64,000 bases of DNA. It comes from Chloroflexota bacterium. Lineage in GTDB: Bacteria > Chloroflexota > Anaerolineae > Aggregatilineales > Ch27. The DNA lies in NCBI GenBank assembly GCA_019873685.1, contig JAIOAT010000004.1, forward strand, positions 1 to 64,000. The letters are read 5' to 3'. Below, in pieces: positions 42,072-50,720 of the stretch (position 1 is its first letter; each line of letters begins with the position of its first letter). Under the pieces are notes generated by a model. That model worked only from the letters and a program-made list of their open reading frames with translations, had not been told where the DNA came from and made no database searches. The translations under genes and the position numbers were made by a program.

Positions 42072-43220
42072 TCATAGCCCGCCGCTGGCCTGCTCACGCA
42101 GCGCGGTCGACGAAATGTCCACGCGGAAAACCTCCGCCGGAATCGCCGAGAACATCCCGGCGAATTCTTCAGGCACCGGCACATCGTCCAGCGTATGCAG
42201 CCGTCCCTCAAAGAGACGCCCGGCAACCAGGAAGCGGCATCCCCTGGCGCGGATCGATTCCAGCGCGGCCAGCATCGCGCCTGTGTCGCCGCCGTAATAG
42301 CGCGGGCTGACCAGGCGGGTGGCTGTATCATAGCCAACCACGAACACGCTGCCGGGGAAGAGCCGCGCCTTCTGTTCAAACAGGGGTGTGGTTGTTAAGG
42401 CTATGGCGCCGTGACCGTAGAACTGCTCCAGCCGCTGGCGAACGTCCGCTTCCAGCAGCGGCGGTTTGTCCACATTCAGCACCGAAAGCTCAAAGATCAC
42501 CCGCCGCCCGGTCATCTGCCCGGCTACATGCGCCAGCTGCGTATGGCCGCCATGAAGCGGGTTGAATGCGCCTGGCAGCACGGCCACGTCACGCGGCAAC
42601 TCAGTGCTGACCTGGCCGGTCAGTTCGATCAGGATGGCGGGCACTTCTCCCCGCAACACCTTGAGCACCGGGTCCGGCGCGTCTTCATAGCTGACTTCAA
42701 CATGCTCAGAGGGTAGCAGGGGAAGCGTCACCGCCTGAGCGCATCCACAGGCTTCGGCCAGCGCACGGATCACCAGCCGGCTGACGACATCTTCCTCCTC
42801 GGCGCGGTCGCGGCTGCCTTTTTCCAGCACCAGCGTATAGGTGGTGATCCGGCGCTCGTCGCGCACCGCAACATGGCAGCGATTCTCGCCGCGCCGGGGC
42901 CGGTCGGTGACCAGCGCCGCCGTGCAGGCCAGCCCGATCGCCGGCGTGCCTTCCGGGGCCAGGATCCGCGCTCGTCGGTAGGCGACAGCAGCCATCTGTA
43001 TTGCCGTCTCCCGCGCCACAAAGTGCGCCGGGCGCATCCCCAGGAATCGCTCAAACGACGGGTGGCTGTAGGGCAGTGTGACCTCCAGCACGGTGCGGGT
43101 GGCTCCCGGCACGCTCATCAGCCAGGCCAGTGCCTGGCTGCCGCCGCCGCTCGCCACCAGAACCGCCTGCACGGGCGAATCGTGGATGTAGTGGATGATA
43201 TCGCTGATCTGTTGATCCAT
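42072..43220 (-). CDS. CinA-C-like domain fused to NadD-like nucleotidyltransferase
   Basis: The 382-residue protein joins two modules. Residues 1-170 resemble the CinA C-terminal (nicotinamide-nucleotide amidase) fold: VLVASGGGSQALAWLMSVPG, TVLEVTLPYSHPSFERFLG, GLACTAALVTDRPRRGENR. Residues 185-382 are a nucleotidyltransferase with LPGAFNPLHGGHTQLA (His223-Gly-Gly-His226), FVVGYDTATRL and a C-terminal ISSTALRE, as in NadD/NMNAT or cytidylyltransferases. Together they suggest pyridine-nucleotide salvage or damage control, but activity is not proven. From memory, plants and fungi carry a similar uncharacterised architecture. The start is ATG 43220; a longer frame lies upstream of the promoter. 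menA follows by 10 bases. Confidence 0.8.
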   Translation of the reverse strand: MDQQISDIIHYIHDSPVQAVLVASGGGSQALAWLMSVPGATRTVLEVTLPYSHPSFERFLGMRPAHFVARETAIQMAAVAYRRARILAPEGTPAIGLACTAALVTDRPRRGENRCHVAVRDERRITTYTLVLEKGSRDRAEEEDVVSRLVIRALAEACGCAQAVTLPLLPSEHVEVSYEDAPDPVLKVLRGEVPAILIELTGQVSTELPRDVAVLPGAFNPLHGGHTQLAHVAGQMTGRRVIFELSVLNVDKPPLLEADVRQRLEQFYGHGAIALTTTPLFEQKARLFPGSVFVVGYDTATRLVSPRYYGGDTGAMLAALESIRARGCRFLVAGRLFEGRLHTLDDVPVPEEFAGMFSAIPAEVFRVDISSTALREQASGGL

Positions 43221-43259
43221 GTTGCCGCCTGAGTCTCCCGGTGTTTCGCTCTGCGGTGA

Positions 43260-43288
43260 AGTATAACCAGCCTGCGGGCGCTTGGCAG
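43260..43288 (-). promoter_or_regulatory. Putative promoter of CinA-like fusion-menA operon
   Basis: CTGCCA (43288-43283) and TATACT (43265-43260) are 17 bases apart on the minus strand, predicting a start near 43253, some 33 bases before ATG 43220. Confidence 0.5.
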
Positions 43289-43329
43289 CGGGCGCTTGAA
43301 AGCGGGCGCTTGAAAGCAGGCGTCCTGAT
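43274..43329. repeat. Tandem 14-bp repeats overlapping a promoter
   Basis: Units GCGGGCGCTTGGCA, GCGGGCGCTTGAAA, GCGGGCGCTTGAAA and a degenerate GCAGGCGTCCTGAT follow head to tail. The first unit covers the spacer and part of the -35 box of the fusion gene promoter. They may be binding sites or simple replication slippage. Confidence 0.7.
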
Positions 43330-43805
43330 TGCAGCCAGTCAAAGCCAGTTGTGGCTTGCTCCGCCCGGCGCCATCGCCGCAAGACACGACCCCCAACCGG
43401 CCATTGACGGCAGGCCAGCCGATCGTTAGAATGGCGTGGTCAGGCCAGCGGCTGATCACCGGACATGCTTCCTGCGCGTCACGGACGGCGGCCATGGCCA
43501 GCGCTGGATAGCGCCAGCAAAGACGTCAAACCCCAGGCCGAAACCGTGTTCCCGGTACACTGCGGCTCACTCCGCTGCGGCTGCGCCTGTTGACCGGGGC
43601 GAGCTGCCCCGCCGTCCGGCCCAGCCGAATCCGGCCAGCGTGTCCGGTAGCTATGGCTCCTGCTGACCCGCCACCCGGCGGCCCCAGCATGAGCGGCCTG
43701 TATGTACGGCCCGCCCATCCGGAGCGGGACCGTCTGGCATCCGATTGACCCGGAACACGTGGTTACACAGGCAGCAGAACACTCTGCAGGGAGAGAAGCA
43801 AAACC

Positions 43806-44456
43806 ATGACCGAAATTATCACTCTGGAAGCCCAGCCCCGGACGATCACCGGCAAGAAGGTTAAACAACTGCGGGCTATGGACTGGATCCCCGCGGTGAT
43901 CTACGGGCAGAAGCTGGAGCAGGCCGTCAATATCCAGGTGCCTGTTGACAACCTGCGCGCTGTGCTCCGCCAGGCTGGCGGCACCGGCCTGATCGAGATC
44001 ACCGTCGGCGCAGATAAGCACACCGTGCTCGTCCGTGAAGTGCAGCGGGATGTGCTGAGCAATGACATCCTGCACGTCGACTTCCATGCCGTGTCTCTGG
44101 ACACCCAGATCCGCACCGAGGTGCCCTTTGTCACCGTCGGCACGCCTGAGATGGTCCGCACTGGCGAAGCGATCGTGGCTACGGAAAGCATCCTGATCGA
44201 GATCGAGGCGCTGCCGACCAACATTCCCGCCCACCTGGAACTGAATGTGGCGCGGCTGGCGGAGATCGGTGACTTCCTGACGGTGGCTGACCTAGAGGTT
44301 CCCGAAGGCGTGGCAGTCCTGACAGAGCCAACCGAAGTGCTGGTTCGTCTGGAGTACGCTACACGTCCGGAGGAGGAAGAACTGGAAGGCCCCGTGGAGG
44401 CCGCTGGCGAGGTGGAAGTCATCCGCCGCGGCAAGGAGGAAGAGGAGGAAGAATAG
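43806..44456 (+). CDS. rplY: Ribosomal protein L25/TL5 (general stress protein Ctc)
   Basis: The 216-residue protein is the long two-domain L25 form that binds 5S rRNA. The N-terminal domain shows ITLEAQPRTITGKKVKQLRAMDWIPAVIYG, and the TL5 C-terminal domain shows VREVQRDVLSNDILHVDFHAV, EVPFVTVGTPE and LTEPTEVLVRLE. An acidic tail of repeated glutamates ends it. A GGGAGAG site precedes ATG 43806. It is a single-gene unit ending at a hairpin (44489-44519). Confidence 0.95.
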   Translation: MTEIITLEAQPRTITGKKVKQLRAMDWIPAVIYGQKLEQAVNIQVPVDNLRAVLRQAGGTGLIEITVGADKHTVLVREVQRDVLSNDILHVDFHAVSLDTQIRTEVPFVTVGTPEMVRTGEAIVATESILIEIEALPTNIPAHLELNVARLAEIGDFLTVADLEVPEGVAVLTEPTEVLVRLEYATRPEEEELEGPVEAAGEVEVIRRGKEEEEEE

Positions 44457-44488
44457 CCCTTCCCCTCTCACAGTTATCGCAACAGCAG

Positions 44489-44519
44489 ACAGCGGGTGGT
44501 CAGTCAGGCCACCCGCTGT
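44489..44519. terminator. Bidirectional hairpin between rplY and trmI
   Basis: An 11-bp perfect stem ACAGCGGGTGG/CCACCCGCTGT (44489-44499 with 44509-44519) lies between the convergent gene ends. No T-run follows. Confidence 0.65.
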
Positions 44520-44541
44520 ACGTTCTCAGCTTGCCGCGAGT

Positions 44542-45390
44542 CTACTCATCTGCGGCCCGGCTATCGTCCCACAGGTCGATTTCTTCTGGCCCTTCCCCGT
44601 CATCGGCCCCGGTGATCGCCCGCGCGAAGACCAGGAAACCTGTGTGCCCGACCATCTGCTCATCCGGGCGGACACGCCGGGGCAGTGTCTTGTACTGGCG
44701 CAGGAGCAATTCCTCCACTTCTACCAGGAACCACAGCCGGCTGTGCAGGGCCTGATTCAGCTCGACAACCTGGTTCAGCGTCGGGACGATACAGCCCAGG
44801 AAACCACCCCCTCGCAGCGCCGCGTGAGCCTGCGCCAGGTACATCCAGGGATCATGGACATCCAGAAAGACCGCCTGCACCCCCTGCTGGTCAAACCCCT
44901 CGGCGATATCGCGCTCGATCAGGGTGACCCGATCCAGCAGGCCCAGCCGTTCCAGATTCTGGCGGGCCAGGTGCTGCATCCGGGCGCGCCGCTCATAGCT
45001 GTAAACCCGTCCTGTCGGCCCGACCATGATCGCCAGCGCGGTAGTCAGCCCGCCGCTGCCGGTGCCCGCCTCAATCACCTGCACGCCGGGGTGAATTCCC
45101 AGCTTGAGCAGGATGTATCCCAGGTCTTTGGGGAAGATGATCTGCGTCTCGCGGCGCATATAGCGGATCAGGTCGTCGATATTCGGCGCCAGCATCCAGA
45201 TGTCCTGGTCAAGGTGCGTCTTCAAGCGGCTGCCAAAGGGCAGCCCGATCACGGAATCAAAGTCGATAAATCCGTAATGCGTCTGCAGTCGTCCTCCCGG
45301 CGTCAGCAGGCGCAGGAATGTCTTGCGGTCTTTGCTCACAAACAGCACCACATCGCCGTAAGCGACCGTCGTTCGTTCCGCGTCAATCAT
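44542..45390 (-). CDS. trmI: tRNA (adenine-58-N1)-methyltransferase
   Basis: TrmI methylates A58 in the tRNA T-loop. The 282-residue protein has the N-terminal small domain (GDVVLFVSKDRKTFLRLLTPGGRLQTHYG) and GSRLKTH. RRETQIIFPKDLGYILLKLGIHPGVQVIEAGTGSGGLTTALA carries SAM motif I, YSYERRARMQHLARQNL follows, and FLDVHDPWMYL contains the catalytic-region Asp. It ends with an acidic tail. A strong AGGAGG site precedes ATG 45390. It is convergent to rplY. Confidence 0.94.
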   Translation of the reverse strand: MIDAERTTVAYGDVVLFVSKDRKTFLRLLTPGGRLQTHYGFIDFDSVIGLPFGSRLKTHLDQDIWMLAPNIDDLIRYMRRETQIIFPKDLGYILLKLGIHPGVQVIEAGTGSGGLTTALAIMVGPTGRVYSYERRARMQHLARQNLERLGLLDRVTLIERDIAEGFDQQGVQAVFLDVHDPWMYLAQAHAALRGGGFLGCIVPTLNQVVELNQALHSRLWFLVEVEELLLRQYKTLPRRVRPDEQMVGHTGFLVFARAITGADDGEGPEEIDLWDDSRAADE

Positions 45391-45584
45391 GCCAACCTCC
45401 TGATGATTCGCCTGTGCCCGGCGGGGCTATGCCTGCTGATGGACAGGACGTTAACTTAAGAATTCCTAAAATCACACCACCTGGCCCACCGGGGCGGTTT
45501 GCAAAGGTTGCGAAGAATGCTAAACTAGACCCAGCAGCGGTGATGGAATTCCTCAACGTCGCCACAGGAAGGGAGACATCGGGG

Positions 45585-45965
45585 ATGAAGCATATTCTGG
45601 TGGTAGACGATGAGATCGGCGCTCTAACTTTGATCGGTATTATGCTTGAGCGCGGCGGTTTCAACGTCATTAAGGCCAAAGATGCCAATGCCGCACTGGC
45701 TGAACTGGAAAAAGCAACGCCCGATTTGATTATTCTTGATGTGATGATGCCCGGCATGGATGGCATTGAACTTTGCCGTGTCATCCGCAACCGTGCCGCC
45801 ACCCGGTCTACCCCAGTGCTCATCCTCTCCGCACGCGGCGACGCTGAGAGTGTCATGCGTGGCATGGATGCTGGCGCCAACGACTACCTGCCCAAGCCCA
45901 TTTTGCACCACGACCTGGTGGACAAAGTCCGCAAAATGCTGGACATGAATATTGTCACCGAATGA
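45585..45965 (+). CDS. Single-domain response regulator receiver protein
   Basis: The 126-residue protein is a stand-alone receiver: ILVVDDEIGAL, phosphoacceptor Asp52 in IILDVMMPGMDG, ILSARG, and YLPKPI with the conserved Lys. There is no output domain. GGAAGGGAG precedes ATG 45585 by nine bases; a longer in-frame extension to 45318 overlaps trmI and is not credible. A TTGCAA-16-TAAACT pair just upstream is a possible promoter. It ends at a strong terminator and has no neighbouring kinase. Confidence 0.92.
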   Translation: MKHILVVDDEIGALTLIGIMLERGGFNVIKAKDANAALAELEKATPDLIILDVMMPGMDGIELCRVIRNRAATRSTPVLILSARGDAESVMRGMDAGANDYLPKPILHHDLVDKVRKMLDMNIVTE

Positions 45966-45990
45966 ACTTCTTTGACCGCCAGACAAAAGT

Positions 45991-46017
45991 CCGGTCCCCA
46001 GCGGGGGCCGGCTTTTT
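45991..46017 (+). terminator. Rho-independent terminator after receiver gene
   Basis: CCGGTCCCC pairs with GGGGGCCGG (45991-45999 with 46003-46011, one G:T pair) and is followed by TTTTT. AAAAG upstream lets it serve the convergent transglycosylase gene too. Confidence 0.9.
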
Positions 46018-46037
46018 GTTATCTCCCGTCAACAATC

Positions 46038-48458
46038 TCATCCCGCCCCGTAGAGCTGGCGGTAGACGTGATAGTGCTCATAGAGCCGGCGCACATACGT
46101 CCGGGTGCCTTCAAAGCCGATGCCCTCGATGAATACGTCCGGGTCGCTGCCGCTGGCCTCCAGCCATGAGGCCGCGTTCCCCGGCCCGGCGTTGTACGCC
46201 GCCAGCCCGACCGGGATATTGAAGCCGAAGCGATTCAACTGCTCCCACAGGTAGTACGCACCAAACGCGATACTGGCGTAAGGCCGGAACAGATCGCTGT
46301 GGTCGTAGTCCGGCCAGTTCAGCCGGGTGGCGATGTAATCGCCCGTACCCGGAATCACCTGCGTCAGGCCCTTCTCTCCGGCGGCGGCGGTTGCGTAGCG
46401 GTCAAACAGGCTTTCCTGCCGGATCAGGGCAAAGAGCAGCAGGGGATCAAAGCCGTAGCGCTGCGCCTCCGGGATCACCAAATCGCTGTAGAAGATCGGG
46501 TAGCGCATCCGCGCCAGGTAGGGCGGCGCAGCCAGCGTGGGAATGTTGGCTTTCTTGAGGATATTTGCCACGCCGGTGATCGAATGCGGATACGCGCCGA
46601 TGCCGCGCAGCCAGATAGCTAGCTGGTAGCTGGCCAGCGGATCATCTTTGTACTCGTCCAGCAGGCTGTAGAATTCCTCGCTGGCTTCGCTGACTGCCAG
46701 CACTGCCCAAAGCTCCCGCCCGGCGATCAGGCGCGGATCGGCAGCCAGACGCTCCGAAAGCGGCCACAGCGCCTCGGTCTGGGTGATGCCGAAAGTCGCC
46801 CGCAACCAGTCTTCCGCCTGGCCAAGCTCGACCTGGTTTTCAAACTCGAAGCGGTAACTGGGCGGTGGCTCAAAAGCTCCGCGCCCGGCCAGCAGGTCCT
46901 CAGCGCGGATGCTGAAGTATCCGCCCGGATCGGCTGCCGCCGCTGCCCGGAAGGCGCTTTCCGCCTGGGCAGTGTTGCCGTTCTGCCGGGCCAGGCGTCC
47001 CAACCACAGGTAAGCCGCTGCAACATCCTGGCCGGTGCCTGTCGCCCCCAGTGCGGCCAGCACCCGCTCCGCCGTGGCCAAGTCATTCTGTTTGAGCGCA
47101 ATGGTCGCTGCCCGCAGCAGACCATTCATCGCCCACTGATTGCCGGGATAGCTCTTCCCGAGGCGCTCAAATATCGCCAGCGCCTCTGCCGCCTGGGCTT
47201 GCGCGTCATACAGGTAGCCGATCCGCCACAGTGCCTCCGCCGCTTCCGGCAGTTGCGGGTAAGTCTCCGCCAGGTAGCGGTAACGCTCAATTGCGCCCGC
47301 TGTATCACCAGCCACAAAGCGCGTCCGACCCTGTTCCAGCAGGGCAACGCCGAACTCCGGGCTGGTGGGCGCCAGATCGATCACGGTCTGGAAGGCCGTC
47401 CAGGCGGCGCTAAAGTTACCGACCTCCCGGTAGGCGCGGCCCAGGGTCAGGTGCACGGCAGGGGGAATCTCGCTCAAGGGCGTTTGACTGGTGTACTGGT
47501 GCAGCGCCGTAATCGCGCTGTTGTAGTCCCCGGCGGCAAAGCTGATCCGGCCCCACAGCGCCGGGTCAACCGTCTGGCCGGCTTCCTGGAGCGCCTGCAA
47601 TGCCTGGTAGGCGTACGGTGTATCCGGATAGTCCGCCATCACCTGACGATAGCGGACAAAAGCCCCGGCCTGATCGCCGCCGAGCGCCAGCGCCTGGCCC
47701 GCCAGGAACAGGATTTCGGCGCGGTAACCGGCATTGCGGGCCACGCCCAGAATGGCATCATAGTGGGTCACCGCTGCTGCCGTCTGACCGGCATTGGCGT
47801 AGATCTGGGCCACCTTCTCCCGCAGCGCCAGTAGCGGAACCAGCGCCCGCCCCGCCTGGACCGCCTGCTCATACTGCGCCAGAGCTTCCGCCGTCTGCCC
47901 CTGCGCCAGCAGAATATCGCCCAGGCGCTCGTAAACGTAGCTATCGATGATGCCGGGGCGCAGCTGCCGGTATTGCTGAAAATCGGCGGCAGCAGCCTGC
48001 CATTGCCCCAGCCCCATCAGAGCGTCCGCGCGCAGGAAGTACGCCCAGGGGGCGCGCTCATCCGCGGGATAACGTGCCAGGAACAGCGTCAGGGCGTTGA
48101 CCGCCGCTTCGAATTGTCCCGCTCGCAGCGCCGCCTCACCCTGTCCGTAGGCCGCAGCGGCCAGCAGATCGGCTCCAGCCTGCGGCTGATCGAGTAACGT
48201 CTGGTACGTGGTGATGGCCTGCTCATACTGCCCGTTGCGTAGCTGCGCCTCAGCGATGCGCAGGGTCACATCCGGTGTGTCCGTCGGAGTAGGGATCGGC
48301 GTTGGGGGGAGGGTCGGGCTCGCAGTAGGAAGCGGCTCTTCCGGCGTAGCAGTGATGTAGATCGGCTGTGGCGGCGGGGCGATCAGGTCGCAGCCAGCCA
48401 GCAGGGCGCCGGTGAATACCAGCAGCAGGCCCATCGTGAGGAAAACAGGTCGGCTCAT
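46038..48458 (-). CDS. Lipoprotein TPR-containing lytic transglycosylase (Slt-type)
   Basis: The 806-residue protein has a lipoprotein signal (LLAGC, Cys23) and a short PT-rich linker. A very long alpha-solenoid of TPR-like repeats follows (about 65-560, e.g. ALMGLGQWQAAAADFQQYRQLRP). The C-terminal SLT domain has FALIRQESLFDRYATAAAGEKGLTQVIPGTG with the catalytic Glu, then FGAYYLWEQLNRFG, GLAAYNAGPGNA and TRTYVRRLYEHYHVY. It cleaves peptidoglycan glycan strands outside the membrane to 1,6-anhydromuropeptides. The start is ATG 48458, lacking a ribosome site but seven bases from a CATAAT -10 box; the upstream ATG 48494 is in the -35. Confidence 0.93.
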   Translation of the reverse strand: MSRPVFLTMGLLLVFTGALLAGCDLIAPPPQPIYITATPEEPLPTASPTLPPTPIPTPTDTPDVTLRIAEAQLRNGQYEQAITTYQTLLDQPQAGADLLAAAAYGQGEAALRAGQFEAAVNALTLFLARYPADERAPWAYFLRADALMGLGQWQAAAADFQQYRQLRPGIIDSYVYERLGDILLAQGQTAEALAQYEQAVQAGRALVPLLALREKVAQIYANAGQTAAAVTHYDAILGVARNAGYRAEILFLAGQALALGGDQAGAFVRYRQVMADYPDTPYAYQALQALQEAGQTVDPALWGRISFAAGDYNSAITALHQYTSQTPLSEIPPAVHLTLGRAYREVGNFSAAWTAFQTVIDLAPTSPEFGVALLEQGRTRFVAGDTAGAIERYRYLAETYPQLPEAAEALWRIGYLYDAQAQAAEALAIFERLGKSYPGNQWAMNGLLRAATIALKQNDLATAERVLAALGATGTGQDVAAAYLWLGRLARQNGNTAQAESAFRAAAAADPGGYFSIRAEDLLAGRGAFEPPPSYRFEFENQVELGQAEDWLRATFGITQTEALWPLSERLAADPRLIAGRELWAVLAVSEASEEFYSLLDEYKDDPLASYQLAIWLRGIGAYPHSITGVANILKKANIPTLAAPPYLARMRYPIFYSDLVIPEAQRYGFDPLLLFALIRQESLFDRYATAAAGEKGLTQVIPGTGDYIATRLNWPDYDHSDLFRPYASIAFGAYYLWEQLNRFGFNIPVGLAAYNAGPGNAASWLEASGSDPDVFIEGIGFEGTRTYVRRLYEHYHVYRQLYGAG

Positions 48459-48465
48459 GGGCGGG

Positions 48466-48494
48466 ATTATGGCGGGGCTGGCGCGGTCTGTCAA
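48466..48494 (-). promoter_or_regulatory. Leaderless promoter of the transglycosylase gene
   Basis: TTGACA (48494-48489), a 17-base spacer and CATAAT (48471-48466) lie on the minus strand, with exactly seven bases between the -10 and ATG 48458. Transcription should begin at or next to the start codon. Confidence 0.75.
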
Positions 48495-48649
48495 CCGCTC
48501 GACGGCCTATGCGGGTTGGGGGGTAGAACGGTCGTGACTGGAGTGACGAAGTGACGAAACGGAAAGAAAGAGGGGGAGGCAAGAATCAGGAGATGGGAGG
48601 GCAGAAAAACGAGGCACCGGGTGCGGGCCGTAAACCCTGCCACAAGATC

Positions 48650-48678
48650 AAAAAAGCCCTCCGGACGGGAAGGCTTTT
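48650..48678 (-). terminator. Rho-independent terminator of tRNA-Gln
   Basis: On the minus strand AAAAGCCTTCC pairs with GGAGGGCTTTT (48668-48678 with 48652-48662, one wobble), followed by a T-run. It lies six bases after the tRNA 3' end. Confidence 0.9.
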
Positions 48679-48683
48679 ACAGG

Positions 48684-48755
48684 CTGGGGGACCTGGACTC
48701 GAACCAAGACTAACTGGGCCAGAACCAGTCGTTCTGCCAATTAAACTATCCCCCA
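48684..48755 (-). tRNA. tRNA-Gln (anticodon CTG)
   Basis: The minus strand folds as acceptor TGGGGGA/TCCCCCA with discriminator G, D-arm AATTGGCA, anticodon stem ACTGG/CCAGT around TTCTGGC (anticodon CTG, reading CAG), and T-arm CTTGG-TTCGAGT-CCAGG. The T1:A72 pair is typical of tRNA-Gln. CCA is not encoded. It has its own promoter (48768-48795) and terminator and is divergent from glnS. Confidence 0.96.
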
Positions 48756-48767
48756 TCAACGCTGCCT

Positions 48768-48795
48768 ATTCTAGCAAGCCCGGCCTGAATGTCAA
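48768..48795 (-). promoter_or_regulatory. Promoter of tRNA-Gln
   Basis: TTGACA (48795-48790) and TAGAAT (48773-48768) are 16 bases apart on the minus strand; the tRNA begins 12 bases downstream of the -10. Confidence 0.8.
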
Positions 48796-48896
48796 GGCTG
48801 CAAAAAGCGGCCTGACAATGTATGATCGTACAAACTGCGGCGCGAATGAGCTACACTCATGGGCAGGCCTGCAACCCGCCATCCAAGGTGATGACT

Positions 48897-50630
48897 ATGA
48901 CCACGTCTGAGAATGAACGCGACAGCAACCCTCCTTTGCCCCCCGCGGAAATCCCTGCGCCGGGCGCGACTAACTTCATCCACGAGATTATCGAGGCCGA
49001 TCTACGCGCCGGCAAGAACGGCGGGCGTGTCCATACCCGCTTTCCTCCGGAGCCAAACGGCTACCTGCACATCGGCCATGCCAAGTCGATCTGCCTGAAC
49101 TATGGCATCGCCAAGAAGTACAATGGCAAGTTCAACCTGCGCTTCGATGACACCAATCCGACCAAAGAGGATCAGGAGTACATCGATTCGATCATTGAAG
49201 ATGTGCGCTGGCTTGGCGCGGACTGGGAAGATCGGCTCTTCTATGCTTCTGACTACTTTGAACAGCTTTACGAATTCGCCATCAAGCTGATCAAGAAGGG
49301 CAAAGCCTACGTTGATCATCTGAGCGCCGAGGAGATCCGTGAATATCGCGGTACGCTGACCGAACCCGGACGGGAAAGCCCCTATCGTAACCGCTCAGTG
49401 GAGGAGAACCTGGCCCTCTTTGAGCAAATGCGTCGCGGCGATTTTCCGGATGGTACGTGCGTGTTGCGGGCCAAGATCGATATGGCCTCGCCCAATCTCA
49501 ATATGCGCGACCCGGTGCTTTACCGCATCCTTCACGCCGAGCATCACCGCACCGGCAATACCTGGTGCATCTACCCGATGTACGACTTCGCTCACGGGCA
49601 GTCGGACTCGATCGAGGGGATCACGCATTCCATCTGCACCCTGGAGTTTGAGGATCACCGTCCCCTGTACGACTGGTTCCTGGACGAGCTGGAGATCTAT
49701 CATCCGCAGCAGATCGAATTTGCCCGTCTGAACCTGACCAACACGGTGCTCAGCAAGCGCAAACTGCTACGCCTGGTTCGCGATGGTCACGTTCGCGGCT
49801 GGGATGATCCGCGCATGCCGACCATCTCCGGTTTGCGCCGGCGCGGCTACACCCCGGAAGCTATCCGCGACTTTTGCGAGCGTATTGGCGTTTCCAAGAG
49901 CAACAGTATCGTGGACATTGCCCTGCTGGAGCACTGCCTGCGCCAGGACCTTAACCTGCGCGTGCCGCGGGTGATGGCGGTGCTGCGCCCCCTCCGCGTG
50001 GTTATTGAGAACTATCCGGAGGGTCAGGTCGAGTACATGGAGGCGGTGAACAACCCGGAAGACCCGGCGATGGGGACCCGCCAGGTGCCGTTCTCCCGCG
50101 TGCTGTACATCGAACAGGACGACTTTATGGAAGACCCGCCCGCCAAGTTCTACCGCCTGGCGCCGGGGCGGGAAGTTCGCCTGCGCTACGCCTATTTCAT
50201 CAAGTGCGTGGATGTCGTCAAGGATGCCCGGGGGCAGGTCGTGGAGCTGCGCTGCACTTACGACCCGGCGACGCGCGGCGGCGATGCGCCGGATGGCCGC
50301 AAGGTCAAAGCGACATTGCACTGGGTTTCCGCCGCCCATGCCCTCCAGGCGGAGGCCCGGCTGTACGATCACCTGTTCCTCAAGGCCAACCCGGATGACG
50401 TGGAAGAAGGCCAGGACTTCACGGCCAACCTGAACCCGAACTCGCTAGAAATCGTGCCTAACTGCTGGGTGGAGCCGAGTGTGGCCGGCGCTGCGCCCGG
50501 CACTCGTTACCAGTTCGAGCGCATAGCCTATTTCTGCGTCGATCCCGATTCGACGCCGGAAAAGCTGGTCTTCAATCGCACAGTATCCCTGCGCGACAAG
50601 TGGGCCAAGATCGCCGCCAAAGGCGAATAG
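48897..50630 (+). CDS. glnS: Glutaminyl-tRNA synthetase
   Basis: GlnRS charges tRNA-Gln directly. The 577-residue class I enzyme has [19 protein letters not shown] with the HIGH box, [47 protein letters not shown] (GlnRS-specific), VLSKRKL as the KMSKS equivalent, [23 protein letters not shown], and two C-terminal anticodon-binding beta-barrels. A ribosome site AAGGTG six bases before ATG 48897 favours MTTSENE over earlier ATGs. It stands beside its substrate tRNA-Gln, transcribed in the opposite direction, and converges on gltX. Confidence 0.96.
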   Translation: MTTSENERDSNPPLPPAEIPAPGATNFIHEIIEADLRAGKNGGRVHTRFPPEPNGYLHIGHAKSICLNYGIAKKYNGKFNLRFDDTNPTKEDQEYIDSIIEDVRWLGADWEDRLFYASDYFEQLYEFAIKLIKKGKAYVDHLSAEEIREYRGTLTEPGRESPYRNRSVEENLALFEQMRRGDFPDGTCVLRAKIDMASPNLNMRDPVLYRILHAEHHRTGNTWCIYPMYDFAHGQSDSIEGITHSICTLEFEDHRPLYDWFLDELEIYHPQQIEFARLNLTNTVLSKRKLLRLVRDGHVRGWDDPRMPTISGLRRRGYTPEAIRDFCERIGVSKSNSIVDIALLEHCLRQDLNLRVPRVMAVLRPLRVVIENYPEGQVEYMEAVNNPEDPAMGTRQVPFSRVLYIEQDDFMEDPPAKFYRLAPGREVRLRYAYFIKCVDVVKDARGQVVELRCTYDPATRGGDAPDGRKVKATLHWVSAAHALQAEARLYDHLFLKANPDDVEEGQDFTANLNPNSLEIVPNCWVEPSVAGAAPGTRYQFERIAYFCVDPDSTPEKLVFNRTVSLRDKWAKIAAKGE

Positions 50631-50647
50631 CCGCCGGTCTGTAAACG

Positions 50648-50687
50648 AAAACACCCCTTCACGCATATGCCGGTGAAGGGGTGTTTT
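50648..50687. terminator. Bidirectional terminator between glnS and gltX
   Basis: A 15-bp perfect stem (50648-50662 with 50673-50687), core ACACCCCTTCAC/GTGAAGGGGTGT, has A-rich left and T-rich right ends, so it works in both directions. Confidence 0.92.
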
Positions 50688-50720
50688 GATGTCCTCAACA
50701 GGCAGGCGCGGCGCTGACCC

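Larger units (their letters stand above)
43221..43805. other. 585-base gene-poor region before rplY
   Basis: No ORF here looks real in length, ribosome site and composition. The left end holds the promoter of the CinA-like fusion and 14-bp tandem repeats. The right end holds the rplY ribosome site GGGAGAG. A small GGGGC/GCCCC hairpin lies near 43594-43608. No RNase P, tmRNA, SRP or 6S RNA pattern was recognised; a decayed gene or an unrecognised RNA remains possible. Confidence 0.4.

Noticed and set aside
42062-42379. N-terminal extension of menA
   Set aside because: It overlaps the fusion gene in another frame; GAGGG sets ATG 42061.
43479-44234. Minus-strand ORF of 251 codons
   Set aside because: It lies mostly antisense to rplY and has no recognisable domain or ribosome site.
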